From NCBI GenBank assembly GCA_903877945.1, contig CAIRFY010000130.1, forward strand, positions 1-11,872: a stretch of 11,872 nucleotides of DNA. The letters run 5' to 3'. Position 1 is the first letter of the stretch, and every line of letters starts with the position of its first letter. Below are positions 1 through 9,403 of this stretch, in pieces. The position numbers and the translations under genes are program-made. The notes beneath the pieces are model-generated. The model was not told the origin of the DNA and searched no databases. It was given only the letters and a program-made list of their open reading frames with translations. Source of the stretch: an uncultured Oscillochloris sp. GTDB taxonomy: Bacteria; Chloroflexota; Chloroflexia; Chloroflexales; Chloroflexaceae.

Positions 1-281
1 CCCCCGCGTGCGGGGGGGCTAGGGGGGGTGATCGGCGGGAGCCTTTCTGTGAAGATATTTACAACTGTAGTAATAGCCGATTGCCGATAGTGCTACAGTT
101 ATAATGCGTGCCCGGCCCGTGAACGGGCGGGTTCCTGGGTACAAAGGACGAGCCTGTGCGGCCTTCGTCCACGTAGCCGGGGGCTTCAGCCCCCCGGTGG
201 CGGCGACATTCGCAGAGATGTGGGTAAAGATATGCCCCAGGGAGAGGGGGCTGGGGGGTGAGGGCTGAGCGGCGGCAGATT

Positions 282-298
282 CCTTATTCGAAAAGTAT
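282..298 (+). repeat. 17-bp repeat, inverted partner of 2748-2764
   Basis: The sequence CCTTATTCGAAAAGTAT occurs here and, as an exact reverse complement, at 2748-2764. The two copies bracket the ftsZ-gasdermin gene pair. The shared core CTTATTCGAAA also occurs once more (reverse complement at 2690-2700), just upstream of the ftsZ ribosome binding site. The element could be an operator or the end of an inserted cassette; the sequence does not decide. Confidence 0.6.
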
Positions 299-366
299 TG
301 GCTTTAGCCTCCCGGATTCAACAACCTGCGTAGGATTGCTATAGTACAGTTTTCTGAACGTTCGTA

Positions 367-412
367 CCGGGTTCCGGTGGCTGGGTTCCGGCAGTCGGCC
401 ACCGGAACCCGG
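367..412 (-). terminator. Perfect 15-bp stem hairpin after the gasdermin gene, possible terminator
   Basis: The arms CCGGGTTCCGGTGGC (367-381) and GCCACCGGAACCCGG (398-412) are perfectly complementary around a 16-nt loop. The structure begins 57 nt beyond the gasdermin stop codon in the direction of transcription. No T-run follows on the minus strand, so it is not a classical intrinsic terminator. It could act as an RNA-stabilising 3' hairpin, a bidirectional pause site, or a repetitive extragenic palindrome. Confidence 0.4.
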
Positions 413-469
413 ATCCCGAATCAACCCATGCTGGATGCATCCACAACCCAGTGCGAACTTCCAGGTGTA

Positions 470-1299
470 CTAGAGATCCCAACTAAGCAGCCCCGGCTGG
501 TTGCTCAGCAGCACCCGGTCGGGGCTGTAGCGTACCTGGGTGGCGCTCTCGGCACCGTCGCCGAGGGTGCGCAGCCGGTTGTCGGGGGGCATAGCGGTGA
601 TGTGGCCTTCCAGGTCGAAGAAGAGGCGCACGCAGGTGAAGGCGAAGGTGAGATCCTGCGGGCTGGTCAGGGTCAGCTCAACTTCACTGTCGTCGCTGCT
701 GTTCACTTGCCCGCCGACACTGGCAAACGTGTTGCTGAGAGCGGAGGTGTCGATGTTCAATCGCTGGCCTTGCTCTTTGGAGAAGACCACGCTGATCTGG
801 CTGCTGGTTAGGATCGAGTCGATCAGCAGGAGCTCATAGCGCGAGCGACCAAAGAGGATCGCGGCGGCGGGGTTCTGGCGGTCGATGCTGCGCCCGGCCA
901 AGGCCCAGCCCAGGGCACCGATGTCGTAGGCGACGCGGCGCACCGAGGGGAAGGCGAACGAGAGGTAGGCTGCGTCGCCCAGTTTACTGGCCAACTCCGC
1001 CGAAGGCAGGCCCAGCCCTTTGAGGAATCCACGTAGGATGTGCAGCCCCAGATCGAGCGTGACCCGCCGCGAGCGGCGTCCGGCGATGTCGGTGAGCTCG
1101 GATGTTGCCGGACGCACGCCGAGGGCGCGAGCCTCGCTGAGCAGTGGCAGCAGCGATCCACGGAACGAGCTTTGACCGGCGCGATGGACGATGACCGACA
1201 GCGGGCGGATGCGCGAGTCAGGGACGCGCACCATGTTCGCGCTGAATAGATCGTAGATCAGCGCGACGAGGGGGTCAGTTCGACAGAGGTGTAGCAGGC

Positions 1300-1303
<4 letters not shown>
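470..1303 (-). CDS. Probable bacterial gasdermin (pore-forming cell-death effector)
   Basis: This 277-residue protein matches bacterial gasdermins in length (about 250-280) and sequence pattern. It has an N-terminal cysteine (C7 in MSLLHLC) suited to palmitoylation; an early 'vRVPDSRIRPLSVI' segment (about 25-38); 'DIAGRRSRRVTLDLGLHIL' (72-90), an alternating strand/helix segment; a 'YLSFAFPSV' strand (113-121); a region of alternating hydrophobic strands (154-200); and 'PQDLTFAFTCVRLF' (215-228). In the family, a short C-terminal tail (about 20 residues) masks the pore-forming face until a protease removes it; here the tail would lie at about 248-277. The ATG overlaps the ftsZ stop as ATGA, with GGAG seven bases upstream, so translation is probably coupled to ftsZ. 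A CHAT protease and a NACHT ATPase lie upstream in the operon, the partners known for gasdermin systems. The assignment is from recalled family patterns rather than a search; the alternative is an unknown beta-rich membrane-active protein. Confidence 0.72.
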
Positions 1304-2670
<1,367 letters not shown>

Positions 2671-2747
2671 GATGTCACTCCTTAGACTATTTCGAATAAG
2701 CCGATCCCGTGCCGACCGTCATCCCTCACGCCCTGGCCCTAAACCTG

Positions 2748-2764
2748 ATACTTTTCGAATAAGG
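2748..2764 (-). repeat. 17-bp repeat, inverted partner of 282-298
   Basis: Read on the minus strand this is CCTTATTCGAAAAGTAT, identical over 17 bases to the plus-strand copy at 282-298. Its TTCGAA centre is palindromic. It lies 77 nt upstream of the ftsZ start and may be part of an operator with the truncated copy at 2690-2700. Confidence 0.6.
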
Positions 2765-2788
2765 CATGGTTCAAACCGGCTTGACAGT
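2764..2788 (+). repeat. 25-bp dispersed repeat, copy 1
   Basis: This stretch begins GCATGGTTCAA and ends TGACAGT; it matches 11730-11754 at 22 of 25 positions in the same orientation. The TGACAGT end has a reverse complement, ACTGTCA, at 2859-2865, so 2764 to about 2870 could be a short palindromic or MITE-like element. The second copy lies in the non-coding right end of the window. Confidence 0.5.
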
Positions 2789-2918
2789 GTGCAGTGACTG
2801 TAGCGCCGCCTTCCAGGTGGTCAGGAGTACCACCGCAGGCGGGAAGCCCGCGCTACAAACTGTCACGCTGGAATGGCCATTCCTGAACCTCACGTACGAC
2901 CAAAACCTCTCTCTACGC

Positions 2919-4847
2919 TCATGCCAACGGTGTGCCGACGGGATAGAGGGGTTTCGTAAGTACCTGCACACAGTTTGGCGTAAGGCGCAGGTAGACGATC
3001 AGGGTACGCACGAGCCACGCGAGAGCGGTTCGTTGCGCCTGCTCGCCGGGCGGCCCTCCCTCGCACGCTAGCACAACGGCGTGTCGCCCAACCTGCTCGG
3101 CGACGCTGGTTGGAGCACTATCGTCGCGCAGACGGGTGATTGCGCCAGCCCGATCAATGTAGTAGTGCCATCGGGCGGCGGCCCCCTCGGCGGCGAGATC
3201 GGCGGCGGCGGGGCCGGAGACTGGGCAGAGCAGCAGCGTATCAACGGGCGGCTGCCCGTTCGAGCGGTCTGTCGGCGGATCATTGCACAGGTTATGCATG
3301 GCCGGGCGGGCATCCTCGGCGCCCAGGAGGTAGCCGGAGGTTGTCGCCAAGCTCAACACGCTCGATAAGGTCGTGTCGCCTACCGGGCGGGCCAGATCGT
3401 CCAGTCGCCCAATCGCCGCGCCGTCTGAGGCAGCGCCAAGGGTGCCTGCGAATCCGCTGATGGGCGTCCCGGCGGGCAACGGGCGATCATAGGGCCAGTC
3501 GGTCGTCGGCAGGCGGCAGTAGATCACGTCTAGGGCGAAGGGCATCAGCAGGAGCTGCGTGTCGTCCAGATCGATCTGCTCGGCTGGCCCGAGGGGTGCG
3601 CCCAAGTGCTGATCGAGGGCGTACCGCACGAGGGACGCACCCTCATCGAACTGGCGACCTGCATGTTCGCGGTAGAGGCTGGTGAGCAGCAGGAGGCGCA
3701 GCCTGGCGGCCTGGGCCGCAGAAAGCTCGGGCAAGCGCCGCGTTCCGGCGGCCGCCGCTGCGAGGTCGCTTAGGCGGTAGGTGTTCTTCCAGTTGCTCGC
3801 AGGCGAGCAAAGACTGTCCAGGGCGAAGTGCTGACATGCGTAGGTTTGCCCTCCATCCCGCAAGCGCTGGTTGGGGCCGATGGGAACGCCCAGGTCGTTG
3901 CTGTGCTGTAGGTAGTACTGGTGAAACGCCCAGTCTGTGTGGAAACCGTTGACCGGGTCGGCTGAACGAAAGAGTAACTCCAGGAAACCGTCGCGCAGTG
4001 GCCCGGCGGGGGTCTCGCTCAGACGGCGCACCTGAATGCTGCTATGGGGCGAACTGCTGGGCGCGTCGGCTGGGGCGTAGAGCAGGTCGCGGGCGTAGAT
4101 CTCGACCAGGAAGGTGCCCAGGCTGCCCATACGCACCGCACGATCCTGATCATCCTGGGCGGCACCGGCGGCGGTGCCCGTGTGCGGACGACCGGTCAGT
4201 ATCGCGACGGGCATGCCCAGGTGGGCGGACTGAGCGGCGGTGAAGAAGGGCCACCCGGCGGCAAGGGCACCGCCCGCAGCGCGGTAGGCCAGATCGAGGA
4301 GTCGGGCGCGCAGTTGCGTAGAGGCTGCGGGCCGACTCGGCACACTGGTAGGCGCGTCGGCGTACACCTCCGCAACAAAGCGCTCCCAAGGAAAACCAGC
4401 CGGGTCGGTCTTCCGCTTCGGCGCAATATCCAGGTGGCGCACGAGTTGGCTGTGTGGCACCTTGTAACGGGCGGCCAGTTCACGGCACAGCCAGAGCGCC
4501 GCCGCGTACTGCGCCGGGGGGTAGGGGTCGCGCCCGCTATTCAGGTTCTCCAGCTCGATGCCGACCGATACGGCGTTGCAGCCGTCTACCTCGTGACCAT
4601 CAACGACCCAGCGACTCTGTCCGGCGTGCCAGGCAATATGCGCGTCGTCTACAAGCTGGACGATCCTGCCAGCCTTACTAATATAGTAGTGAACCGACAC
4701 GGGTCGTTGGTCGTCGCCGCCAACCCGTAGCCAGCCAAGGTCGCCGGGGCTGCTACCGGCGGTCGCGTGCAGAACAATCATCCGCACACGCTCGGGCTTG
4801 CCTTGCTCATAGTGGGGGCGGGTCATTTGGACACGTTCGATCTGCAT
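2919..4847 (-). CDS. N-acetylmuramoyl-L-alanine amidase with a degenerate second amidase domain
   Basis: The enzyme should cut the bond between N-acetylmuramic acid and the L-alanine of the peptide stem in peptidoglycan. Residues 1-165 form an Amidase_2/PGRP fold: H27 in IVLHATAG, H138 in VRHLDIAP and D148 in KTDPAGF are the expected zinc ligands, with VHYYISKAGRIVQLV (52-66), IAWHAG (71-76) and VGIELEN (95-101) as typical core strands. Residues about 180-465 hold three imperfect repeats of about 100 residues, each with an 'LG(M/V/A)P' motif (near 210, 319, 415) and a '(F/Y)A.D.LY'-like segment (near 251, 341, 437). Residues about 535-642 are a second, decayed amidase domain: RWHYYIDRAGAITRL is clearly related to the first, but C541 replaces the first His and the HLDIAP...KTDP region is missing. 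I see no signal peptide or membrane anchor. The start has GAGAGGG a few bases upstream and lies 15 bp after the CHAT gene. Confidence 0.92.
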   Translation of the reverse strand: MQIERVQMTRPHYEQGKPERVRMIVLHATAGSSPGDLGWLRVGGDDQRPVSVHYYISKAGRIVQLVDDAHIAWHAGQSRWVVDGHEVDGCNAVSVGIELENLNSGRDPYPPAQYAAALWLCRELAARYKVPHSQLVRHLDIAPKRKTDPAGFPWERFVAEVYADAPTSVPSRPAASTQLRARLLDLAYRAAGGALAAGWPFFTAAQSAHLGMPVAILTGRPHTGTAAGAAQDDQDRAVRMGSLGTFLVEIYARDLLYAPADAPSSSPHSSIQVRRLSETPAGPLRDGFLELLFRSADPVNGFHTDWAFHQYYLQHSNDLGVPIGPNQRLRDGGQTYACQHFALDSLCSPASNWKNTYRLSDLAAAAAGTRRLPELSAAQAARLRLLLLTSLYREHAGRQFDEGASLVRYALDQHLGAPLGPAEQIDLDDTQLLLMPFALDVIYCRLPTTDWPYDRPLPAGTPISGFAGTLGAASDGAAIGRLDDLARPVGDTTLSSVLSLATTSGYLLGAEDARPAMHNLCNDPPTDRSNGQPPVDTLLLCPVSGPAAADLAAEGAAARWHYYIDRAGAITRLRDDSAPTSVAEQVGRHAVVLACEGGPPGEQAQRTALAWLVRTLIVYLRLTPNCVQVLTKPLYPVGTPLA

Positions 4848-4862
4848 GGTTCCCTCTCAGTC

Positions 4863-6272
4863 TTAGTTTGTGTTATCGAACAGTTCAACCCCGCTGATGC
4901 TGCCACCCTCGGCGATCACCGCCTGGTGGCTGCCGGAGCCGCCGCGTACCCGTAGGGCACTGATCGCCCCCCCGTCACGGGCGACGACGGACTGGCGGGC
5001 GCCGGTGGGCTGACTCGGCGGGCTGACCGGACGGCTGGGCACGCTGGCCGGGTGGGCTACCGGCGGGCGTAGGTAGGTCGGGCCACCACTGCGGGCGCGT
5101 AGGTAGAGCGCCGGGACGTACCACGAAACCCGGTCGGGTTCCTCAACGTAGAGGGCGCGGCGGGCGAAGGCGACCGCCTCTTCGACGCTGCGGCCCTCGG
5201 CGAGAGCCTGGTAGATCACCGCCGCCATGCGGCTTGCGGCGGCGGCGCGCACTGTGAACTGCATACCGAGGACAATGGGTACCCCGGCTGCGCAAAGGGC
5301 CGGCGCGATGGCGCTGCGCATGTCGGCGCTCTCACTAAGGGTTCCCTCGATCCCGAGCATCGCGCCCTGGCAGGCGTGAAGCACCACCATCCCGGCGGGG
5401 GCGAGCAGTGGGGCCAGGGCCGCCGCCGGTGTCCAGGCCGCCGCACCGTCGTCATCTAGCAAAAGGGCACCCTCACCGCCGCTGTAGCGACCATGACCGT
5501 AATAATGGATGATGTCGGGCGGACGCTCGCCCGCGATCATGTCAGCGAGGGTCTTGCGGGTCACGGGACTCAGTTCTTCCATATGCGCCAGGCCGCGCCT
5601 GATCAATGGCTCCCACGCGGCGGCGCGGGCCGCACGTTCAATCTGCCGCATCTCGTCGGGAACCCCGGCCCGTGGCGAGACGGCGAGGATGCGCAGCGGG
5701 CCGGATGCCTGACGCGGCGGCGGGAGCGCCTGGGCCAGATCAAGCCGACGCACGCAGGCCGCCGTGGCCCCGCGCCCGAGCAACACCGGGGTCGGCCCCT
5801 CGTCCCAGAGCAATTCCCACGGCAGCCCGGCCAGATCGGTGGCGTCGGGCGGGAAACAGAGCTCCAGCGAAACAGGCCGACCGACGGCGGCCGCGTGGTC
5901 GCGCACGGTGCCGAGGGCTTGGGCACCGGCGGCGTCAGCGGTGAGGGCGCGGTAGAGTCGCCGACCAATGCGCCAGGGTGCGTCGGCGCGCACGCGACCG
6001 GTGCCCCACAGCCCGGCCGCGTTCAGAAGTGCCTGCTCGTCGGGGCTAAAACTAAAGCTGCGCACCTGCACCGCATTCCACGCGGTTGGGTAGGCCGGGT
6101 CTTGGAGCGCATCGAGGGCGCGCAGGATTAACCCCATGTCGCTGGCCGGGATGGGCGCGGGCAGGCGACTCTCGCGTACCCCGAGGACATCGGACTCCCA
6201 GCGGAGCAGTGCCCCGCCACGGACGGGGCGGAAGATCAGGCGCAGGATGATCGGTTCGTTTTGGCTTGTCAT
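4863..6272 (-). CDS. CHAT-domain caspase-like cysteine protease
   Basis: This 469-residue protein has a C-terminal-half CHAT domain (about 130-393), a clan CD protease related to caspases and separase. The catalytic dyad is visible: H260 in IHYYGHGR and C301 in VVLHACQGA. Other family marks are LPWELLWDE (150-158), LLLDDDGAAAW (270-280), VPIVLGMQF (331-339) and WYVPALYLR (384-392). Residues 1-100 form an N-terminal region I do not recognise. After a proline-rich linker (400-425), the tail (427-465) carries two copies of a short glycine-rich motif: QSVVARDGGAISAL and QAVIAEGGSISGV. A related motif occurs in the NACHT protein encoded just upstream, which suggests contact between the two. The likely job is to cleave the gasdermin of the same operon; that is inference from known gasdermin systems. 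The gene starts 17 bp after the NACHT stop, with AGGAA about nine bases before the ATG. Confidence 0.93.
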   Translation of the reverse strand: MTSQNEPIILRLIFRPVRGGALLRWESDVLGVRESRLPAPIPASDMGLILRALDALQDPAYPTAWNAVQVRSFSFSPDEQALLNAAGLWGTGRVRADAPWRIGRRLYRALTADAAGAQALGTVRDHAAAVGRPVSLELCFPPDATDLAGLPWELLWDEGPTPVLLGRGATAACVRRLDLAQALPPPRQASGPLRILAVSPRAGVPDEMRQIERAARAAAWEPLIRRGLAHMEELSPVTRKTLADMIAGERPPDIIHYYGHGRYSGGEGALLLDDDGAAAWTPAAALAPLLAPAGMVVLHACQGAMLGIEGTLSESADMRSAIAPALCAAGVPIVLGMQFTVRAAAASRMAAVIYQALAEGRSVEEAVAFARRALYVEEPDRVSWYVPALYLRARSGGPTYLRPPVAHPASVPSRPVSPPSQPTGARQSVVARDGGAISALRVRGGSGSHQAVIAEGGSISGVELFDNTN

Positions 6273-6289
6273 TGAAAATATTCCTAACG

Positions 6290-9200
6290 TTACTCTTTAA
6301 CCGCTATCCTAACCGCCCGAAATCCAAGATTAGTGCTGCGCTGGCCGGGGTGCCGCCAGGAAGAAGCACCGCAGCGCAGATCCTCGGCCTTGGAGTCAAA
6401 GCCACCGCCTTTGATCACGGGAGTCTCGCCGGGACTCACGTCCTCGCATGGCTTCAGCGACTCGGAACTCTCGGCGAGGCTTGCTGTCCACTCCCAGATA
6501 TTGCCGGAGAGATCCTGTGCGCCGCAGGTGGCCGCGCCACTTGGGAATGCGCCGATGGGCACGGGGGCCGCGATCCCGAAGGCGGCGCGGGCATTGGTGG
6601 GCGGCTGGTCGCCCCACGGGTAGCGCCGCCGGTCGGTGTGGCGGGCTGCCCGTTCCCACTCGATGGCCGTGGGCAGTCGCAGGCACTCCTTCGTACTGAG
6701 CCAGCCCGCCCGTCGGCCAACCGCGCTACGCCAGGCGCAGTAGGCGCTGGCCTCGTACCACGAAACCCCGACAACCGGCTGGGATAGCCCTCCGTGTTCA
6801 GCCGTCCCCCCGTGGGTGGGGCGACTGTTTGGGGAGGGCCAACCGGCCTCGCTCCACCAGCGCCGCTCGTTGTAGCCTCCCGCCGCGACAAAGTCGCCAA
6901 ACTCGGCGTTCGTCACCGGAAAACGCGCAATCAGGAAGCTTTGTGCCAGTTCAACCCGGCGCAGACTACCGGCGCGGGTGCGGCGTGCGGCACCCTCATC
7001 GCCGCACCAGAACGGCCCCGGCGCGATTGGGCACCAGTACGGGGCTACGCCATGCTGGATGCCGATGGCCCCACCGCTGCTTGGGTCGATCCGGCGCGGG
7101 TCGCCCAGATGACCAAGGATCGTCCCGGCGGAGATTCTGCCGTCAAGGCTGGCCGTCGGGTCGGCGGTGAGGGCCAGCAGCGCCTGGATCACCGCGTCCC
7201 AGGCGCGCTGGGTGGCCCCGTTGTGACCAATATCGCGCAGACACTCGCCCGCCAGGATGATGGCGCGGTCGCGGGGCGCGGGCGCGTCGAGCAGGTGCAG
7301 CAGGAGTCGCTGGGCCTCGCGCTGCGGAGCTGCGGTGATGGCGAGGCGGAGGACTTCGTGCCAGCGCGGCAAGCTGCTATAACGGTGGAAAAAGGTGTCG
7401 GGATTATCGACGGTGACGGATTCGAGCAGGCCACGCGCCGCCAAGTACTCTTCAAACGTAAGGTGCAGAAATCCGAAGCGGCGGTATCCGCGCTCTTGGA
7501 GCAGGCCGGTGTCGCGGCGCATCAGGTCGATAAAGTCCTGGGCCAGACGCCGGGCGCGCCCACGCGGCAGGCCGTCGGTCTGGGCGAGGGTCGCCGCAAT
7601 CCGCACCTCCAGGTCGTCCTGGTCAACCAGGCCGCCGGGTTGGTCGCCGTGGATCCAGAGGGCCACCGGGCCGAGCAGGTTGACCACAAAACGCTCGTCG
7701 AGCCGCTCGTCGCCGAGGTAGAGATCAACCGGGCGACCAGAGAGCGAGCGGGCGCGGTTCCAGGTTTCGGCCAGGGCTTCGACGCAGAGCCGGTACAGGT
7801 CAACCCGGCGGTCGGGCAGGCGTGCGCCCTGGTTATGGATGAGCGCCAGAATGGTCAGCAGCAGCGGGGTGCGGGCCAAGGCCGCCACGTTCGCGTCGGC
7901 GCAAATGGCAGCGCCCAGCGAACGAGCGTGCTGCTCCACGCGAATAGCCTGCTCGGTTGCCGAGGCGTCACGCACAAGATCGTGGTACAGGTCGCCACTC
8001 TCGGGCCAGATCGGTTTGGCCAGAGCCTCGTATGCCTGACTCCAGCGATTGACGAAGACCGCGATCTGCGCATCGCTCAGGGGCTGGATGACCACGCTGA
8101 CAAAGAGGCGCGGGTCAAGGGGCGTGTCGTCATAGCCGACAATCCGGCTGGTGGCGATAAAGCGATTGCCCTGGGCGTCCCACTCGTGAACGAACGCCTC
8201 CAGGCAGCGGATGATCCCGGCCCGATCCTCGCGCACCTCATCGAGTCCGTCGAGCAGCAGCAGAGCGTGACCCATCGCCATAGCGCGGGCGAAGAGCGGC
8301 CCGTAGTCGGGCTGGGAGAGGCCGATGTAATACTCGCTCAGGTAGGCCAGTGGCGAGAGATCGCTACCCCCAGGCCGCCCACGTGCGTCGGCGAATGCGG
8401 CCACCGGGAAGAAGATCGGCAGCCAGGCCGTCGCGATGTCGAGCCGCTCTTGGGCATCACCACGGGCCAGAGTCGTGATCAGATAGCGCACCAAGGTACT
8501 CTTGCCACTGCCGGGGTCGCCGAGTACCACCAGAAATGGCTGCTCACGGACATAGTCGTGGAGGACAAGGGGTGTCCCCAGGGGGCCGGCTGACCCTGTG
8601 CGCGCATCGTTGCGTGATCGCGCAAAGATCGGGATATAGATCTGGTCAAGGCTAATCCGGGCAGCCGACTGCATCTGCATGATCCCGCGAAAGTCGAGCG
8701 CGCCGAATGACTCGATGACGAAGGCCCGGTAACGCACAAAGAGGGCCGTCAGATCGGCGGCGCGTGGCGCAGGGTAGGTGTAAAGATTACCGTGAACAAT
8801 CGTCTGCTGAACCTGGGCGATATGCGAGCCACCGGAGGCCACAATTGCTTGGCTGGGGACACCCTTGATCAGACGGTCGAGGATCTGGTCGGCGGGGCGG
8901 GCGACCCGGATCCGGTCGAGATACACGCGGTCAGCCGCACTAGGCAGTAGCCCGTGCAGGCGCGATTGGGCGCTGATCGCCTCGGGCAGCAGACGACCGA
9001 AGAGCAGACTCAGCGCATGGGCGAGCGTGCGCCACGGTGGGAGATCCTGGCTTGCGGGCCGCAGGATGCGGCGGTAGTGATCGACGAGCGGGGCCAAGTT
9101 CGGCTTCCCAGCGAGCAAAAACTCCTCGATCACCAAACCGCGAAATTGTGCAGCGACAGGAGAATCAGCGGCCAGCAGGGCGAGCAGCGCCTCAACTGCG

Positions 9201-9403
9201 AAGGGATCCAGAACCTCGCGGCGCAGGCAGGCGACGGCATGACTGACCGCACGCTCACATGCAGCCGCAACCGGCTGGCGTTCCAGGTCGCGCAGTCTGG
9301 CCAAGCAGGCCAGCGGAGCCTGCTTGGCTACAGTTGCCGCAGCGGACAGCGAGTCCCCTGCGCCGCGCAGCGATGTGATCAATGCGGTAGCGAGCGCACT
9401 CAC
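6290..9403 (-). CDS. NACHT (STAND) ATPase fused to a C-terminal FGE-like domain
   Basis: This 1037-residue protein is probably the sensor and switch. Residues 1-180 are an unrecognised, mostly helical region. Residues 184-205 hold a short glycine-rich beta motif (QAIVASGGSHIAQV) shared with the CHAT protein, followed by a linker with FRGIM...DQIYIPIF (238-260) typical of related NACHT proteins. The NTPase has Walker A GDPGSGKST (295-303), Walker B ALLLLDGLDEV (380-390; D385, D388, E389) and a sensor-like ATSR (417-420); helical NACHT-associated segments run to about 770. Residues 787-1035 are an FGE-sulfatase fold: PVTNAEFGDFV (829-839), GVSWYEASAYCAW (879-891), RLPTAIEWERAAR (909-921), YPWGD (928-932), GNIWEWT (967-973) and NLGFRAV (1025-1031). 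The paired cysteines of true formylglycine-generating enzymes are not both present (only C1011 near the end), so binding rather than catalysis is likelier. The GTG start overlaps the previous stop as GTGA, with GGAGG five bases upstream. Confidence 0.94.
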   Translation of the reverse strand: MSALATALITSLRGAGDSLSAAATVAKQAPLACLARLRDLERQPVAAACERAVSHAVACLRREVLDPFAVEALLALLAADSPVAAQFRGLVIEEFLLAGKPNLAPLVDHYRRILRPASQDLPPWRTLAHALSLLFGRLLPEAISAQSRLHGLLPSAADRVYLDRIRVARPADQILDRLIKGVPSQAIVASGGSHIAQVQQTIVHGNLYTYPAPRAADLTALFVRYRAFVIESFGALDFRGIMQMQSAARISLDQIYIPIFARSRNDARTGSAGPLGTPLVLHDYVREQPFLVVLGDPGSGKSTLVRYLITTLARGDAQERLDIATAWLPIFFPVAAFADARGRPGGSDLSPLAYLSEYYIGLSQPDYGPLFARAMAMGHALLLLDGLDEVREDRAGIIRCLEAFVHEWDAQGNRFIATSRIVGYDDTPLDPRLFVSVVIQPLSDAQIAVFVNRWSQAYEALAKPIWPESGDLYHDLVRDASATEQAIRVEQHARSLGAAICADANVAALARTPLLLTILALIHNQGARLPDRRVDLYRLCVEALAETWNRARSLSGRPVDLYLGDERLDERFVVNLLGPVALWIHGDQPGGLVDQDDLEVRIAATLAQTDGLPRGRARRLAQDFIDLMRRDTGLLQERGYRRFGFLHLTFEEYLAARGLLESVTVDNPDTFFHRYSSLPRWHEVLRLAITAAPQREAQRLLLHLLDAPAPRDRAIILAGECLRDIGHNGATQRAWDAVIQALLALTADPTASLDGRISAGTILGHLGDPRRIDPSSGGAIGIQHGVAPYWCPIAPGPFWCGDEGAARRTRAGSLRRVELAQSFLIARFPVTNAEFGDFVAAGGYNERRWWSEAGWPSPNSRPTHGGTAEHGGLSQPVVGVSWYEASAYCAWRSAVGRRAGWLSTKECLRLPTAIEWERAARHTDRRRYPWGDQPPTNARAAFGIAAPVPIGAFPSGAATCGAQDLSGNIWEWTASLAESSESLKPCEDVSPGETPVIKGGGFDSKAEDLRCGASSWRHPGQRSTNLGFRAVRIAVKE

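Larger units (their letters stand above)
1..469. other. Non-coding, hairpin-rich region downstream of the gasdermin gene
   Basis: I see no credible gene here. The stretch holds several short inverted repeats: AACTGTAG (63-70) with CTACAGTT (93-100); GCCCGT/ACGGGC around 115-128; GGACGA (146-151) with TCGTCC (165-170); a G/C hairpin CCGGGGGCT with AGCCCCCCGG (177-197); and the stronger hairpin at 367-412 listed separately. A TATAAT hexamer lies at 99-104 but has no convincing -35 partner or downstream reading frame. One arm of a 17-bp repeat shared with the region upstream of ftsZ lies at 282-298. The density of short palindromes is typical of an intergenic region between convergent or unrelated transcription units. 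Confidence 0.6.
2671..2918. promoter_or_regulatory. 248-bp gap upstream of ftsZ with repeats and a stem-loop
   Basis: This is the only large gap in the minus-strand gene run and may hold a separate control region for ftsZ-gasdermin. Two CTTATTCGAAA cores (reverse complements at 2690-2700 and within 2748-2764) read in the direction of ftsZ, 53 bp apart edge to edge. A weak promoter candidate on the minus strand is TTGAAC (2774-2769) with TATCAG 18 bases on; its -10 match is poor. A stem-loop is formed by GTGAC-TGTAGCG (2794-2805) with CGCTACA and GTCAC (2851-2866), enclosing a small GCGGG/CCCGC hairpin (2839-2851). No credible open reading frame lies here. Confidence 0.45.

Noticed and set aside
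6290..7040. A true formylglycine-generating enzyme at the end of the NACHT protein
   Set aside because: The fold motifs are there, but the paired active-site cysteines are not; only one Cys (C1011) lies near the expected place, and no sulfatase gene is nearby.
6794..8593. 599-codon open frame on the plus strand
   Set aside because: It lies wholly antisense to the NACHT gene, its product has no recognisable motif, and long antisense frames are common in GC-rich coding DNA.
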